DNA of 10,895 nt, from contig JANQFD010000153.1 in assembly GCA_028278005.1 (NCBI GenBank), positions 1 to 10,895 on the forward strand, written 5' to 3'. The notes under the pieces were generated by a model. That model searched no databases. It saw only the letters and a program-made list of their open reading frames with translations, and was not told the origin of the DNA. Both the position numbers and the translations under genes were made by a program. The DNA comes from Chlorobium sp. Its GTDB lineage: Bacteria; Bacteroidota; Chlorobiia; Chlorobiales; Chlorobiaceae. Shown one piece after another: positions 1-6,269 of this stretch; the first letter of the stretch is position 1; every line of letters begins with the position of its first letter.

Positions 1-153
1 CCGGATGATGGCAATGGTTCTGTCGACAAAAACGGTTGAGCAGAATAAATGCGTTCGGATACTCCTGTGCGATCCTGGTGGAGAGCTTGCCCTGAAGGAT
101 AGTAAAAGCAGAGAGAGGCGCTCTTCTCCCTGCAACAGCAAGTTCTCGAGTGA

Positions 154-177
154 CCGAGCCGGAGCTGTCCGGCTCGG
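154..177. repeat. Perfect 10-bp palindromic hairpin
   Basis: The arm CCGAGCCGGA (154-163) and its exact reverse complement (168-177) flank a GCTG loop, giving a very stable GC-rich stem. There is no T-tract directly after it. A second hairpin with a T-tract starts 6 nt downstream, so the pair probably acts as a double terminator or RNA 3'-end structure for a transcript coming from the left edge. The palindrome could also be the end of a dispersed repeat. Confidence 0.7.
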
Positions 178-182
178 GTACA

Positions 183-211
183 CAGCGTTAAAAAACGCTG
201 CAGGTTTTTTT
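183..211 (+). terminator. Rho-independent terminator for an upstream + strand unit
   Basis: CAGCGTT (183-189), loop AAAA, then AACGCTG (194-200) form a perfect 7-bp stem. CAGG and a run of seven T (205-211) follow. The T-tract is on the + strand side only, so the terminator faces right. The gene it serves lies mostly or wholly left of the window. The only candidate reading frames in 1-150 are too short to name. Confidence 0.75.
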
Positions 212-298
212 GATATTACAACTTACGGATTGTAATTTTAAGAATGGATTTTTCATGACCTCTTTTCCTAACTGCTAAAATATGAGGAGCCTGAAAAC

Positions 299-550
299 AT
301 GCTCAAAAATGTTGGCACTCTCGACAGGAATGTAAGAATCGTTCTTGGGTCCGTAATGCTTGTTGCCGGACTGATCTTTCAAAGCTGGTGGTGGCTTCTT
401 GGCCTGGCACCTTTGATTACGGGAATTTTAGGATTCTGCCCGTTGTATGTTCCCATTGGTTTCAATACTGAAGGGGGATACGGTTCTACGGGAGGGTATT
501 TCGATCAGTCCGCAAAGCCGGGAAAGCTCGGTGGGCGTTTGTCTGATTGA
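299..550 (+). CDS. DUF2892 (YgaP-like transmembrane domain) small membrane protein
   Basis: This 83-residue protein begins with the motif NVGTLDRNVRIVLG (residues 4-17). Two hydrophobic segments follow (about 12-28 and 29-45), and the first membrane block ends in FCPLY (46-50). This is the layout of the DUF2892 family, which also forms the membrane part of YgaP. The family's role is unknown; stand-alone copies are often found near sulfur or redox genes, but no such neighbour is visible here. A Gly/Tyr/Ser-rich tail (about 58-83) extends beyond the usual core. The start is supported by GAGGAG at 284-289, 9 nt before the ATG. The gene is monocistronic: a terminator precedes it and another follows. 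Family assignment is confident, function is not. Confidence 0.88.
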   Translation: MLKNVGTLDRNVRIVLGSVMLVAGLIFQSWWWLLGLAPLITGILGFCPLYVPIGFNTEGGYGSTGGYFDQSAKPGKLGGRLSD

Positions 551-573
551 TGTTTTGTACCCGCCGGAAACGA

Positions 574-601
574 GGGCTGCTGAACCGGCAGCCCGTTTTT
601 T
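574..601 (+). terminator. Rho-independent terminator after the DUF2892 gene
   Basis: GGGCTGC (574-580) pairs with GCAGCCC (588-594) around a 7-nt loop. G and six T (596-601) follow. The stem begins 23 nt after the stop codon of the DUF2892 gene and separates it from bamD. Confidence 0.85.
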
Positions 602-717
602 ATCTTGACTGACCATAAGAACTTCAGCGTGACTGCCTGTACGATCCCCTTTGTTTTTATACCGAATAGTCTTATTCTTTTTCTTCATCAATTCAATATG
701 ATATCTACGGAGCGATT

Positions 718-1617
718 ATGATGGTTTCGAGTTTTTCAGTACGGCGAATAGTAGTGGTTGCAGGGGTGTGTGCGGCAACAGCCGGTTTGTTTTCCGCATG
801 TGGTTCGGTCCAGTCACCCTCTTCGGGGGAGCCTGCCGAACGATTCGGCAATGCACAGGAACTTGTCGGCAGGGAGAAATATGACAGGGCTATTTTCGAG
901 CTGGAATCATTGATGTTTGATACCAGGGCGACGACTCTTGAGGATGATGTACTGTTTATGCTTGCCGAAGCCTATTACAATTCGGAACAGTACCTGATGG
1001 CGGTAGAAATCTATAAAAGACTGCTGGAACAGACGCCCGGCTCGCCTTATGCCGAAGATGCCCAGTTTAAGCTGGCTAAATCCCATTATCAGCTTTCACC
1101 GGATTTTTCCCGGGATCAGGAGCACACCAGAAAAGCTATCCGGGAGTTTCAGCTCTATCTGGAGATGTATCCGGTGAAAAATCCTCAGCAGCTGCAGAGC
1201 GACCTTGAAATGTATAACGAGCTTGTCAGACTCAATCCTGAAGATGACCGTTACAAGCAGGAACTTCAGCAGTTAAAGGCTCAAGAGGGAAGGCTCGGCA
1301 AGGTGAGCGAAAGCAGGACGAGCATAGACGAACTGAGAGAAAAGCTGGCACGCAAAGAATATTCTGTGGCGGAACGCTACCGGAAACTGAAAAAGTACTA
1401 TGGATCGGTAGCTTATTATGATAATGTCATACGTTTCTTTCCGGACACGATCTACCTTGAAAAAGCGTGGATCGGCAAGATCGAGGTGCTCATAAAACGC
1501 GAAAAGTGGTTTGAAGCAAGGGCGGCCGTCGAAGCGTATGATCAGCAGTTTCCCGAGAACATGGAAAAGATCGACAGTTACCGAAAGAAAGTCATCCGGC
1601 ATTTCGAGAATACATAG
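718..1617 (+). CDS. bamD: Outer membrane protein assembly factor BamD (TPR lipoprotein)
   Basis: BamD is the essential lipoprotein of the BAM complex, which folds beta-barrel proteins into the outer membrane; it sits on the inner leaflet. The 299-residue product starts with a lipoprotein signal (basic RR at 9-10, hydrophobic 11-25, lipobox FSAC with the lipidated Cys28). TPR-like helical repeats follow at about 43-150 (AEAYYNSEQYLMAVEIYKRL, PGSPYAEDAQFKLAKSHY), then a family-typical segment YSVAERYRK (about 215-223) and further repeats to the end. Compared with E. coli BamD (about 245 residues), extra charged sequence lies around 153-203. GGAG at 709-712 is 5 nt before ATG 718; a second ATG follows immediately, so either could be used. 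nadD begins 12 nt downstream, so the two are probably cotranscribed. The upstream 602-708 stretch must hold the promoter, but no box is clear. Confidence 0.9.
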   Translation: MMVSSFSVRRIVVVAGVCAATAGLFSACGSVQSPSSGEPAERFGNAQELVGREKYDRAIFELESLMFDTRATTLEDDVLFMLAEAYYNSEQYLMAVEIYKRLLEQTPGSPYAEDAQFKLAKSHYQLSPDFSRDQEHTRKAIREFQLYLEMYPVKNPQQLQSDLEMYNELVRLNPEDDRYKQELQQLKAQEGRLGKVSESRTSIDELREKLARKEYSVAERYRKLKKYYGSVAYYDNVIRFFPDTIYLEKAWIGKIEVLIKREKWFEARAAVEAYDQQFPENMEKIDSYRKKVIRHFENT

Positions 1618-1629
1618 CGTCCCCAAAAC

Positions 1630-2217
1630 GTGCAACTCGCAGTTTTTGGCGGAACATTCGACCCGCCGCATAACGGCCATCTTGCTTTGTGTCTGTATGC
1701 AAGAGAGCTCCTGAATATCGAACGGCTTGTCATTTCGGTGTCCAACAATCCCCTGAAGGACAATCCCCTTTGCCCGGACAGGGAAAGGGTAAAGATGGCC
1801 GAACTGCTTGCCGATACCATCAACAGGACCGGCAGTATCGCCGAAGTCTGCAACTGGGAGATAAGCCGGGGGTCTCCTTCCTATACGATTGATCTTGTTG
1901 AGTACCTCGATGATGTTTATTCCGATCCTGACATTCTGCTGCTCATCGGTGAAGACAACTACCGGAATTTCATGCAGTGGAAATCGTGGGAAGAACTGAT
2001 CGGGCGTTGCAGTTTCGCTGTTTTCGGCAGAGGGGAGGATTCTGAAGGCCCCTCCGGTCTGGAAGAGAGGTATGAACAGAAGTTTCAACACGTTCGTTTC
2101 AAGCTGCCCCTTTCCTCCACCGAGATACGACAGCGTATTGTGTCGGGTGAAGACTGCTCCGACCGGATCCCTTCCACCATCTGGCGATACATCGTCGAAA
2201 ACCATTTGTATCGATAA
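1630..2217 (+). CDS. nadD: Nicotinate-nucleotide adenylyltransferase
   Basis: NadD adenylates nicotinate mononucleotide with ATP to give deamido-NAD, the penultimate step of NAD synthesis, in the cytoplasm. The 195-residue protein has the nucleotidyltransferase signature GGTFDPPHNGH (residues 7-17, with the HxGH-like ATP site). It also has a substrate-binding segment SYTIDLVEYL (84-93), the family block LLIGEDNYRNFMQWKSWEEL (104-123) and the ATP-side ISSTxIR-type motif, here LSSTEIRQRI (161-170). Length is normal for the family. The start is GTG at 1630; it is the first start codon after the in-frame bamD stop, and residues just after it form the first beta strand. No good Shine-Dalgarno is visible, so translation may be coupled to bamD, 12 nt upstream. 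The gene converges on argS across a structured repeat. Confidence 0.92.
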   Translation: MQLAVFGGTFDPPHNGHLALCLYARELLNIERLVISVSNNPLKDNPLCPDRERVKMAELLADTINRTGSIAEVCNWEISRGSPSYTIDLVEYLDDVYSDPDILLLIGEDNYRNFMQWKSWEELIGRCSFAVFGRGEDSEGPSGLEERYEQKFQHVRFKLPLSSTEIRQRIVSGEDCSDRIPSTIWRYIVENHLYR

Positions 2218-2279
2218 TACTCGGAAGCTCAAAGACTCCGCTGCAGTTATCTGCCGGAATGATCTCTGTATACAATGAA

Positions 2280-2442
2280 GAGCCTCTCGAATAAGCGTAG
2301 CGAGCGGATCGAGAGCAAGGCGGCAGGAGTCCCGATTTCATCGGGAGAGTGTCCTGACTTGTTTGGTTATGAGGATTCCGATCCCGACCTTTGTCGGGAC
2401 AACGAAGCTATCGGAGCGCGGAGCCGGTTATTCGAGGGGCTC
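2280..2442. repeat. 163-bp structured element with terminal inverted repeats (MITE/REP-like)
   Basis: The ends are inverted copies: GAGCCTCTCGAATAA (2280-2294) and TTATTCGAGGGGCTC (2428-2442) match at 14 of 15 positions when one is reversed. Inside are three further hairpins: CTCTCGA/TCGAGAG (2284-2290 with 2309-2315), TCCCGAT-TTC-ATCGGGA (2330-2346) and TCCCGAC-CTTT-GTCGGGA (2382-2399). It fills most of the nadD-argS gap and stops one base before the argS stop codon. No transposase is encoded; short open frames through it are not protein-like. The symmetry points to a non-autonomous mobile element or dispersed structured repeat, which may also serve as a two-way terminator for the convergent genes. 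Copy number cannot be judged from one window. Confidence 0.7.
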
Positions 2443-2443
2443 C

Positions 2444-4099
2444 TTACATGGATTCCGGTGCTGTAATCCCCAATATCCGGAAGCCGTTGCGGAGTACCTG
2501 GCGGGTTGCAACCGAGAGATGCAGGCGTGCGGTGGAAATCTCCGGGTCTGCTTTGAGGATGGGATGTTCCTGATAAAAGCGATGGAAAAGCTCTGCAACG
2601 CTGTGCAGATACTCGACCATTTTCTGCGGTTCCAGGTGCCGGGCAGAGGTTTCGAGCACATCAGGAAAGTCCGAGAGCGAGAAGCCAAGCCGAATTTCAT
2701 GTTTCGAGTTCAGCTTGCGCATGACGTCCAGCCCTTCATCGGTGGGGGTGAATCCGTTTTCTTTCTCGGCCATGCGAAGAAGACTGCAGATCCTGGCATG
2801 AGCGTACTGCAGGTAGAAAACCGGATTGTCCTTTGACTGTTTTTTTGCCAGTTCCACATCGAAATTCAGATGTGAATCCTTGCTGCGCATGATAAAGAAA
2901 AGCCTTGTTGCATCGGCTCCCACATCATCGATCAGGTCATCGAGGAGGTCTGCATTGCCTTTTCTGGTTGACATCTTGACGGTTTCACCGTCTTTGGTTG
3001 TCGTGACAAACTGATTTATGGCAACCCGGATGCGGTCGCCGTCGTAGCCCAGGATCCTGAGGGCTTCAATGACGTCGGGATACTCGTCGATGTGGTCTGC
3101 ACCGAAAACGTTGACAATCTCGGAAAAGCCGCGCTTGAATTTTGTGATGTGGTAGGCTATATCCGGAAGCCGGTAACTCGGTTCACCGCTTGATTTGATC
3201 AGTACCTTGTCTTTTTCCTGTCCCAGCTTTGTGGTGGTAAACCAGGTCGCGCCGTCATAGTCATCGATATACCCCTTTTCGCGCAAGGCATCGATCACCT
3301 GCAGGTTCGGCGACCTGCCGCTTTCATCCGCAAGATAGAGCTTGTGTTCGTTGAAATAATTATCGTGCGTTATGTCAAGCTTGTGGAGAGTGTTTTTTAT
3401 CTGCGTGAAAATATGGGTTTCGGCTGTTTGTTTGAAAAGATCCAGCTTGTCGGTGTCGACAAGACTGTCCCCGTATTTTTTGTGGAGCTTTTCGGCGATG
3501 TCCCTGATGTAGCCCCCCTGGTAATGGGTATCAGGAAAATCGACGTTTTTTCCGCAAAGCTCTTCGTAGCGCAGACGAACGGACTCGGCGAGAATGGACA
3601 TCTGCCTGCCGGCATCGTTGAAGTAGTACTCTCTCGTGACATCGAAACCCTGTGCTTCCAGTAGATTTGCTATGCAGTCTCCGAGAACACCTCCTCTTCC
3701 CCGGCCGATGGTCAGCGGCCCGGTCGGGTTGGCGCTGACATACTCGACGATAGCTGTTTTACCCTTGCCGGCAAGACTTTTTCCGAAATTGTCGGCATTA
3801 CGGATAACCTGCTCAACCTGCTGCATGATAAATGAGGGGTCCAGGTAAAAATTGATGAACCCCGGTCCGGCTATTTCGGTTTTCGTGACGGTTTCTTCCC
3901 GGAAAGAGAGGTTGTCGACAACACTCTGTGCAAGCTGGCGCGGATTGGTCTTGCATTCTTTGGCAAGCACGAGGGCGATGTTCGTGGAATAATCCCCGAA
4001 CCGGTTATCGGCAGGTTTTTCTATTTGTATCTCCCTGTCGGTTTTGATGTCTGCCTTTTCAAGCGCCTGCCGTATATGATCTATCAGGTATTCTCGCAT
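2444..4099 (-). CDS. argS: Arginyl-tRNA synthetase (class I)
   Basis: ArgS charges tRNA-Arg with arginine in the cytoplasm. The 551-residue product has the N-terminal tRNA D-loop-binding domain (about 1-110, with KPADNRFGDYSTNIAL and GPGFINFYL). The Rossmann catalytic core follows, with EYVSANPTGPL (119-129) and the KMSKS-type loop VKMSTRKGN (374-382). An all-alpha anticodon-binding domain (about 427-551, starting FYLQYAHARICSLLR) ends the protein. The class I HIGH signature reads TIGR (130-133); both histidines are replaced. From memory this is normal in green sulfur bacteria, so I do not read it as inactivation. The start overlaps the end of the upstream HAD gene by 16 bp, so translation is probably coupled; no strong Shine-Dalgarno is seen. 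It is the last gene of the trpS-HAD-argS operon and ends against the inverted-repeat element. Confidence 0.95.
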   Translation of the reverse strand: MREYLIDHIRQALEKADIKTDREIQIEKPADNRFGDYSTNIALVLAKECKTNPRQLAQSVVDNLSFREETVTKTEIAGPGFINFYLDPSFIMQQVEQVIRNADNFGKSLAGKGKTAIVEYVSANPTGPLTIGRGRGGVLGDCIANLLEAQGFDVTREYYFNDAGRQMSILAESVRLRYEELCGKNVDFPDTHYQGGYIRDIAEKLHKKYGDSLVDTDKLDLFKQTAETHIFTQIKNTLHKLDITHDNYFNEHKLYLADESGRSPNLQVIDALREKGYIDDYDGATWFTTTKLGQEKDKVLIKSSGEPSYRLPDIAYHITKFKRGFSEIVNVFGADHIDEYPDVIEALRILGYDGDRIRVAINQFVTTTKDGETVKMSTRKGNADLLDDLIDDVGADATRLFFIMRSKDSHLNFDVELAKKQSKDNPVFYLQYAHARICSLLRMAEKENGFTPTDEGLDVMRKLNSKHEIRLGFSLSDFPDVLETSARHLEPQKMVEYLHSVAELFHRFYQEHPILKADPEISTARLHLSVATRQVLRNGFRILGITAPESM

Positions 4100-4782
4100 A
4101 GAGCGTGAGAGAGTTTTTCAAGTACATCATCCGGGCTAAGGCTTTCAAAATGGTCTATGACAGCCATGACGCCCGGCCCGGTCTGCATTATTTCCGGAGG
4201 ATTTGTTGTGGCAAGCGCGATGCTTCTCATGCCTGCAGCGTTTGCCGCTTCGATGCCTGGAAGGGCATCTTCAAATACTATGCACCTCGACGGCGGTGTT
4301 CCGAGAAGTTCGGCAACCCGGAGATAAATATCCGGATGAGGTTTTCCCCGCTTTACCTGATAAGCGCCGACAACTGCCTCGAAACGGTTTTGAAATGCCG
4401 GTATTCCAAGTGTGAATTCGATGTTTCGTGCACCGGCGCCGGTGCCGACGCCGAGTCTGACGCCCAGTGATTCCGAACGGTCGAGGAACGTTTCGAGTCC
4501 CTGTGTGGGGCGCAGGTCATTTCTGTACATGAAGCGGTAAAGCAGATCCTTCATCTCGGTAAGATGATCGGCTTCCTCAGGAGTGATGTCGGGATTCAGA
4601 ACATGGCGAAGCACATCGGGTCCTTTCATCCCCCCCATTTCACGAAGATACCGGTCGGGATCGAGTCCTTCAAGGCCGAAGTCGTGGAAAAGCTCCGCCC
4701 ATGACCGGGCATGCACATGCATATTATCGACAAGGACGCCATCCATGTCGAAGATAAAAGCAAACGGTTCTTTGTTCTGCAT
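4084..4782 (-). CDS. HAD-superfamily hydrolase, beta-phosphoglucomutase/phosphatase-like
   Basis: This is a 232-residue HAD subfamily I enzyme. Motif I is FDMDGVLVDN with the nucleophile Asp12 and acid/base Asp14. A helical cap covers about 20-88. Motif II is VGTGAG (Thr114), motif III is Lys147 in RGKPHPDIY, and motif IV is VFEDALPGIEAA with Glu171-Asp172. All catalytic residues are present. These features fit the beta-phosphoglucomutase/PGMB-like branch, which includes sugar-phosphate mutases and small phosphatases; the substrate cannot be told from sequence. The gene sits between trpS (22 nt upstream) and argS (16-bp overlap downstream) and is likely cotranscribed. A housekeeping role in clearing phosphorylated metabolites is possible, but a direct link to aminoacylation is not shown. 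No clear Shine-Dalgarno precedes the ATG. Confidence 0.88.
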   Translation of the reverse strand: MQNKEPFAFIFDMDGVLVDNMHVHARSWAELFHDFGLEGLDPDRYLREMGGMKGPDVLRHVLNPDITPEEADHLTEMKDLLYRFMYRNDLRPTQGLETFLDRSESLGVRLGVGTGAGARNIEFTLGIPAFQNRFEAVVGAYQVKRGKPHPDIYLRVAELLGTPPSRCIVFEDALPGIEAANAAGMRSIALATTNPPEIMQTGPGVMAVIDHFESLSPDDVLEKLSHALCENT

Positions 4783-4804
4783 GGTCGGAGTTGTTTTGGA
4801 TTGC

Positions 4805-5827
4805 TCAGCCGATCTTCATGGCTTCCCTGACTTCTTTCATTGTTTCTTCCGCTACCGTAACAGCTTTTTCTTCGCCGCTGAGCAATATTTCTTTGACGAT
4901 TTCAGGTCTTTCGGCAAAGCCGGATCTTTTTTCAAGGATCGGTGCAAGATCACCGGATATCGCTTCCGCACACATTTTTTTGCATGCTACGCATCCAAGC
5001 GCACCCGATCTGCAGTCTTTTTCAATTTCCTTGACCAGTTCCTCGTTTGAGAAGCGGCAATGGTAACTGTACACTGTGCAGACTTCAGGACGCCCGGGAT
5101 CGTTCTTTCTTATTTTCTGTGTATCGGTAACGGCTTTGCGGATCTTGGAAAACACCTCATCCGGCTGATCCGAAAGGAGAATGGTGTTTCCCAGTGATTT
5201 GGACATTTTCGTTTTCCCGTCAAGCCCGGCCAGACGTGAAAACCGTGTTATTTTCGGTTCAGGTTCCTCAAAAACATCGCCGTTATGGGGATGCTGGTAC
5301 TGATTGTTGAAACGCCGGGCTATCTCCCTTGTTATTTCAACATGGGGCAGCTGGTCTTCGCCGACCGGTACGATGTTTCCCTTGTAAAGCAATATGTCAG
5401 CCGCCTGCAGCACCGGATAACCCAGGTGTCCGTAGGACACGGCCTCCATATTGAGATCCCTCACCTGGTCCTTCAGCGTGGGGTTTCGTTCGAGTCTCGA
5501 TGCAGTGATAAGCATCGAGTAGATCAGAAAAAGCTCCGTATGCTGCTTGATTTGAGACTGGCGAAAGACAGGGCTGTTTTCAGGATCAACCCCGGCTGCC
5601 AACCAGTCCGTCACCATTTCGATGGTGAAATTAAAAATATCGGCGGTTTCAAGCGACGTGGTAAGGCTGTGGTAATCGGCAATGAGAAAAAAGGTTTCAT
5701 ACACTCTGTTCCCGTTCGCGTCCAGTTCGTTTTGCCGTGCAACCCAGTTTTCAAGTGCACCGGTATAGTGGCCGAGATGCAGTTTCCCGGTTGGGCGCAT
5801 CCCGCTTAAAATTCTTTTGCTACTCAT
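4805..5827 (-). CDS. trpS: Tryptophanyl-tRNA synthetase, probable [4Fe-4S]-binding type
   Basis: TrpS charges tRNA-Trp with tryptophan. The 340-residue protein has the class I signature HLGH (17-20) in GMRPTGKLHLGHYTGAL, the tryptophan/ATP pocket region (PVLQAADILLY, 138-148; VGEDQLPHVE, 155-164) and the KMSKS loop (207-211). The C-terminal domain carries Cys250-x21-Cys272-x6-Cys279-x2-Cys282, with extra Cys257 and Cys286. This matches closely the C-x22-C-x6-C-x2-C set that holds a [4Fe-4S] cluster in Thermotoga maritima TrpRS. That cluster lies near the anticodon-binding region. The gene is first in the trpS-HAD-argS operon and divergent from ffs. ATG 5827 fits the family start (short lead before RILSGMRPTG). 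The Shine-Dalgarno is not obvious, and I see no attenuator or leader peptide. Confidence 0.95.
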   Translation of the reverse strand: MSSKRILSGMRPTGKLHLGHYTGALENWVARQNELDANGNRVYETFFLIADYHSLTTSLETADIFNFTIEMVTDWLAAGVDPENSPVFRQSQIKQHTELFLIYSMLITASRLERNPTLKDQVRDLNMEAVSYGHLGYPVLQAADILLYKGNIVPVGEDQLPHVEITREIARRFNNQYQHPHNGDVFEEPEPKITRFSRLAGLDGKTKMSKSLGNTILLSDQPDEVFSKIRKAVTDTQKIRKNDPGRPEVCTVYSYHCRFSNEELVKEIEKDCRSGALGCVACKKMCAEAISGDLAPILEKRSGFAERPEIVKEILLSGEEKAVTVAEETMKEVREAMKIG

Positions 5828-6056
5828 GATGTCATGATCAGAGCGGTGATCTGAACCTGAATTCCTGTCGTGCAGTGCGGTTATCCTGTTGCTGTTAGCG
5901 CACTTTACGGTTTCGTTAAATGCACTGGAAGTTATAACAGTTGAGATAAAGAAAAAAACGGTTTATCACTCTCTGAAGGGCTTTGCGTTATTTTTGTTTG
6001 TGAGGAAAGATTTTTTCATACTATATTCAAACCCTTCGATAATACGACAGATTTTC
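5828..6056. promoter_or_regulatory. Divergent trpS/ffs intergenic region with weak promoter candidates
   Basis: No gene is visible in these 229 bp. For ffs on the + strand two sigma70-like pairs can be drawn: TTGTGA (5998-6003) with TATATT (6022-6027), spacer 18; or TTCATA (6015-6020) with GATAAT (6038-6043), spacer 17. The second would start transcription close to the mature RNA end at 6057. For trpS on the minus strand a TATAAC -10-like box lies at 5931-5936, without a convincing -35, leaving a leader of about 100 nt. All of these are pattern matches only. Confidence 0.35.
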
Positions 6057-6156
6057 GAGAGCAAGTCCTATACAACATTTTGTTGCCCAACCATGTCAGG
6101 TCCGGAAGGAAGCAGCATCCGGTAATGTAAATGTGTGATATAGTCAGCTTGCTCTC
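6057..6156 (+). ncRNA. ffs: Signal recognition particle RNA, small bacterial (4.5S) type
   Basis: SRP RNA binds Ffh and targets ribosomes making membrane proteins to the membrane. The conserved helix-8 core is present at 6095-6116: GTCAGG, then TCC-GGAA-GGA with the GGAA tetraloop at 6104-6107, then AGCAGC. The flanks fold back as required: GAGAGCAAG (6057-6065) pairs perfectly with CTTGCTCTC (6148-6156), CTATA (6068-6072) with TATAG (6139-6143), and ACATTT (6075-6080) with AAATGT (6129-6134). This gives one long hairpin of about 100 nt, the usual size for the minimal bacterial form without an Alu domain. The exact mature ends are inferred from the outer stem. Confidence 0.93.
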
Positions 6157-6163
6157 TTTTTTT
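6148..6163 (+). terminator. T-tract at the ffs 3' end
   Basis: The closing stem of the SRP RNA (GAGAGCAAG with CTTGCTCTC) is followed at once by seven T (6157-6163). The long RNA hairpin therefore probably doubles as an intrinsic terminator. The following 6164-6256 stretch has no gene and leads to the ribosome-binding site of the next gene. Confidence 0.65.
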
Positions 6164-6269
6164 CTTCCGGATCCATCACTTCAATTTCCGCATTGCCGGT
6201 AAATCTTTTTCTTATTTTTCAACAGACACCGGAACCGGGGAATCATTTTAACGGGGATAAGGAGTGCCT

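Larger units (their letters stand above)
1..298. other. Left-edge stretch without a supportable gene
   Basis: No open frame here is convincing. A 76-codon + strand frame starting at 5 runs through both hairpins and the terminator T-tract, so it is not credible as a gene. On the minus strand a frame is open from the left edge up to a stop near 190. It has protein-like composition but no ATG, GTG or TTG start. Opposing frames that both stay open without starts suggest a repeat or a decayed gene. Positions 212-283 are AT-rich and probably hold the promoter of the next gene, but I cannot pick clear -35 and -10 boxes. Confidence 0.5.

Noticed and set aside
5..235. 76-codon + strand open frame at the left edge
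   Set aside because: It reads through a perfect palindrome and a rho-independent terminator including its T-tract, has no ribosome-binding site, and resembles no family I know.
1273..2232. 319-codon minus-strand frame opposite bamD and nadD
   Set aside because: bamD and nadD are both unambiguous on the + strand; the long antisense frame is a codon-usage shadow.
2363..2836. 157-codon + strand frame across the repeat and the 3' end of argS
   Set aside because: It is antisense to the argS C-terminal domain, and its own product shows no family motif.
5944..5967. GATAAA...TTTATC inverted repeat upstream of trpS as an attenuator
   Set aside because: The stem is 6 bp, AT-rich with an 11-nt loop, and there is no leader peptide or T-box sequence to support attenuation.
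6264..6269. GTG at 6264 as start of the deoxyhypusine-synthase-like gene
   Set aside because: The codon overlaps the AGGAG Shine-Dalgarno that is ideally placed for ATG 6270.
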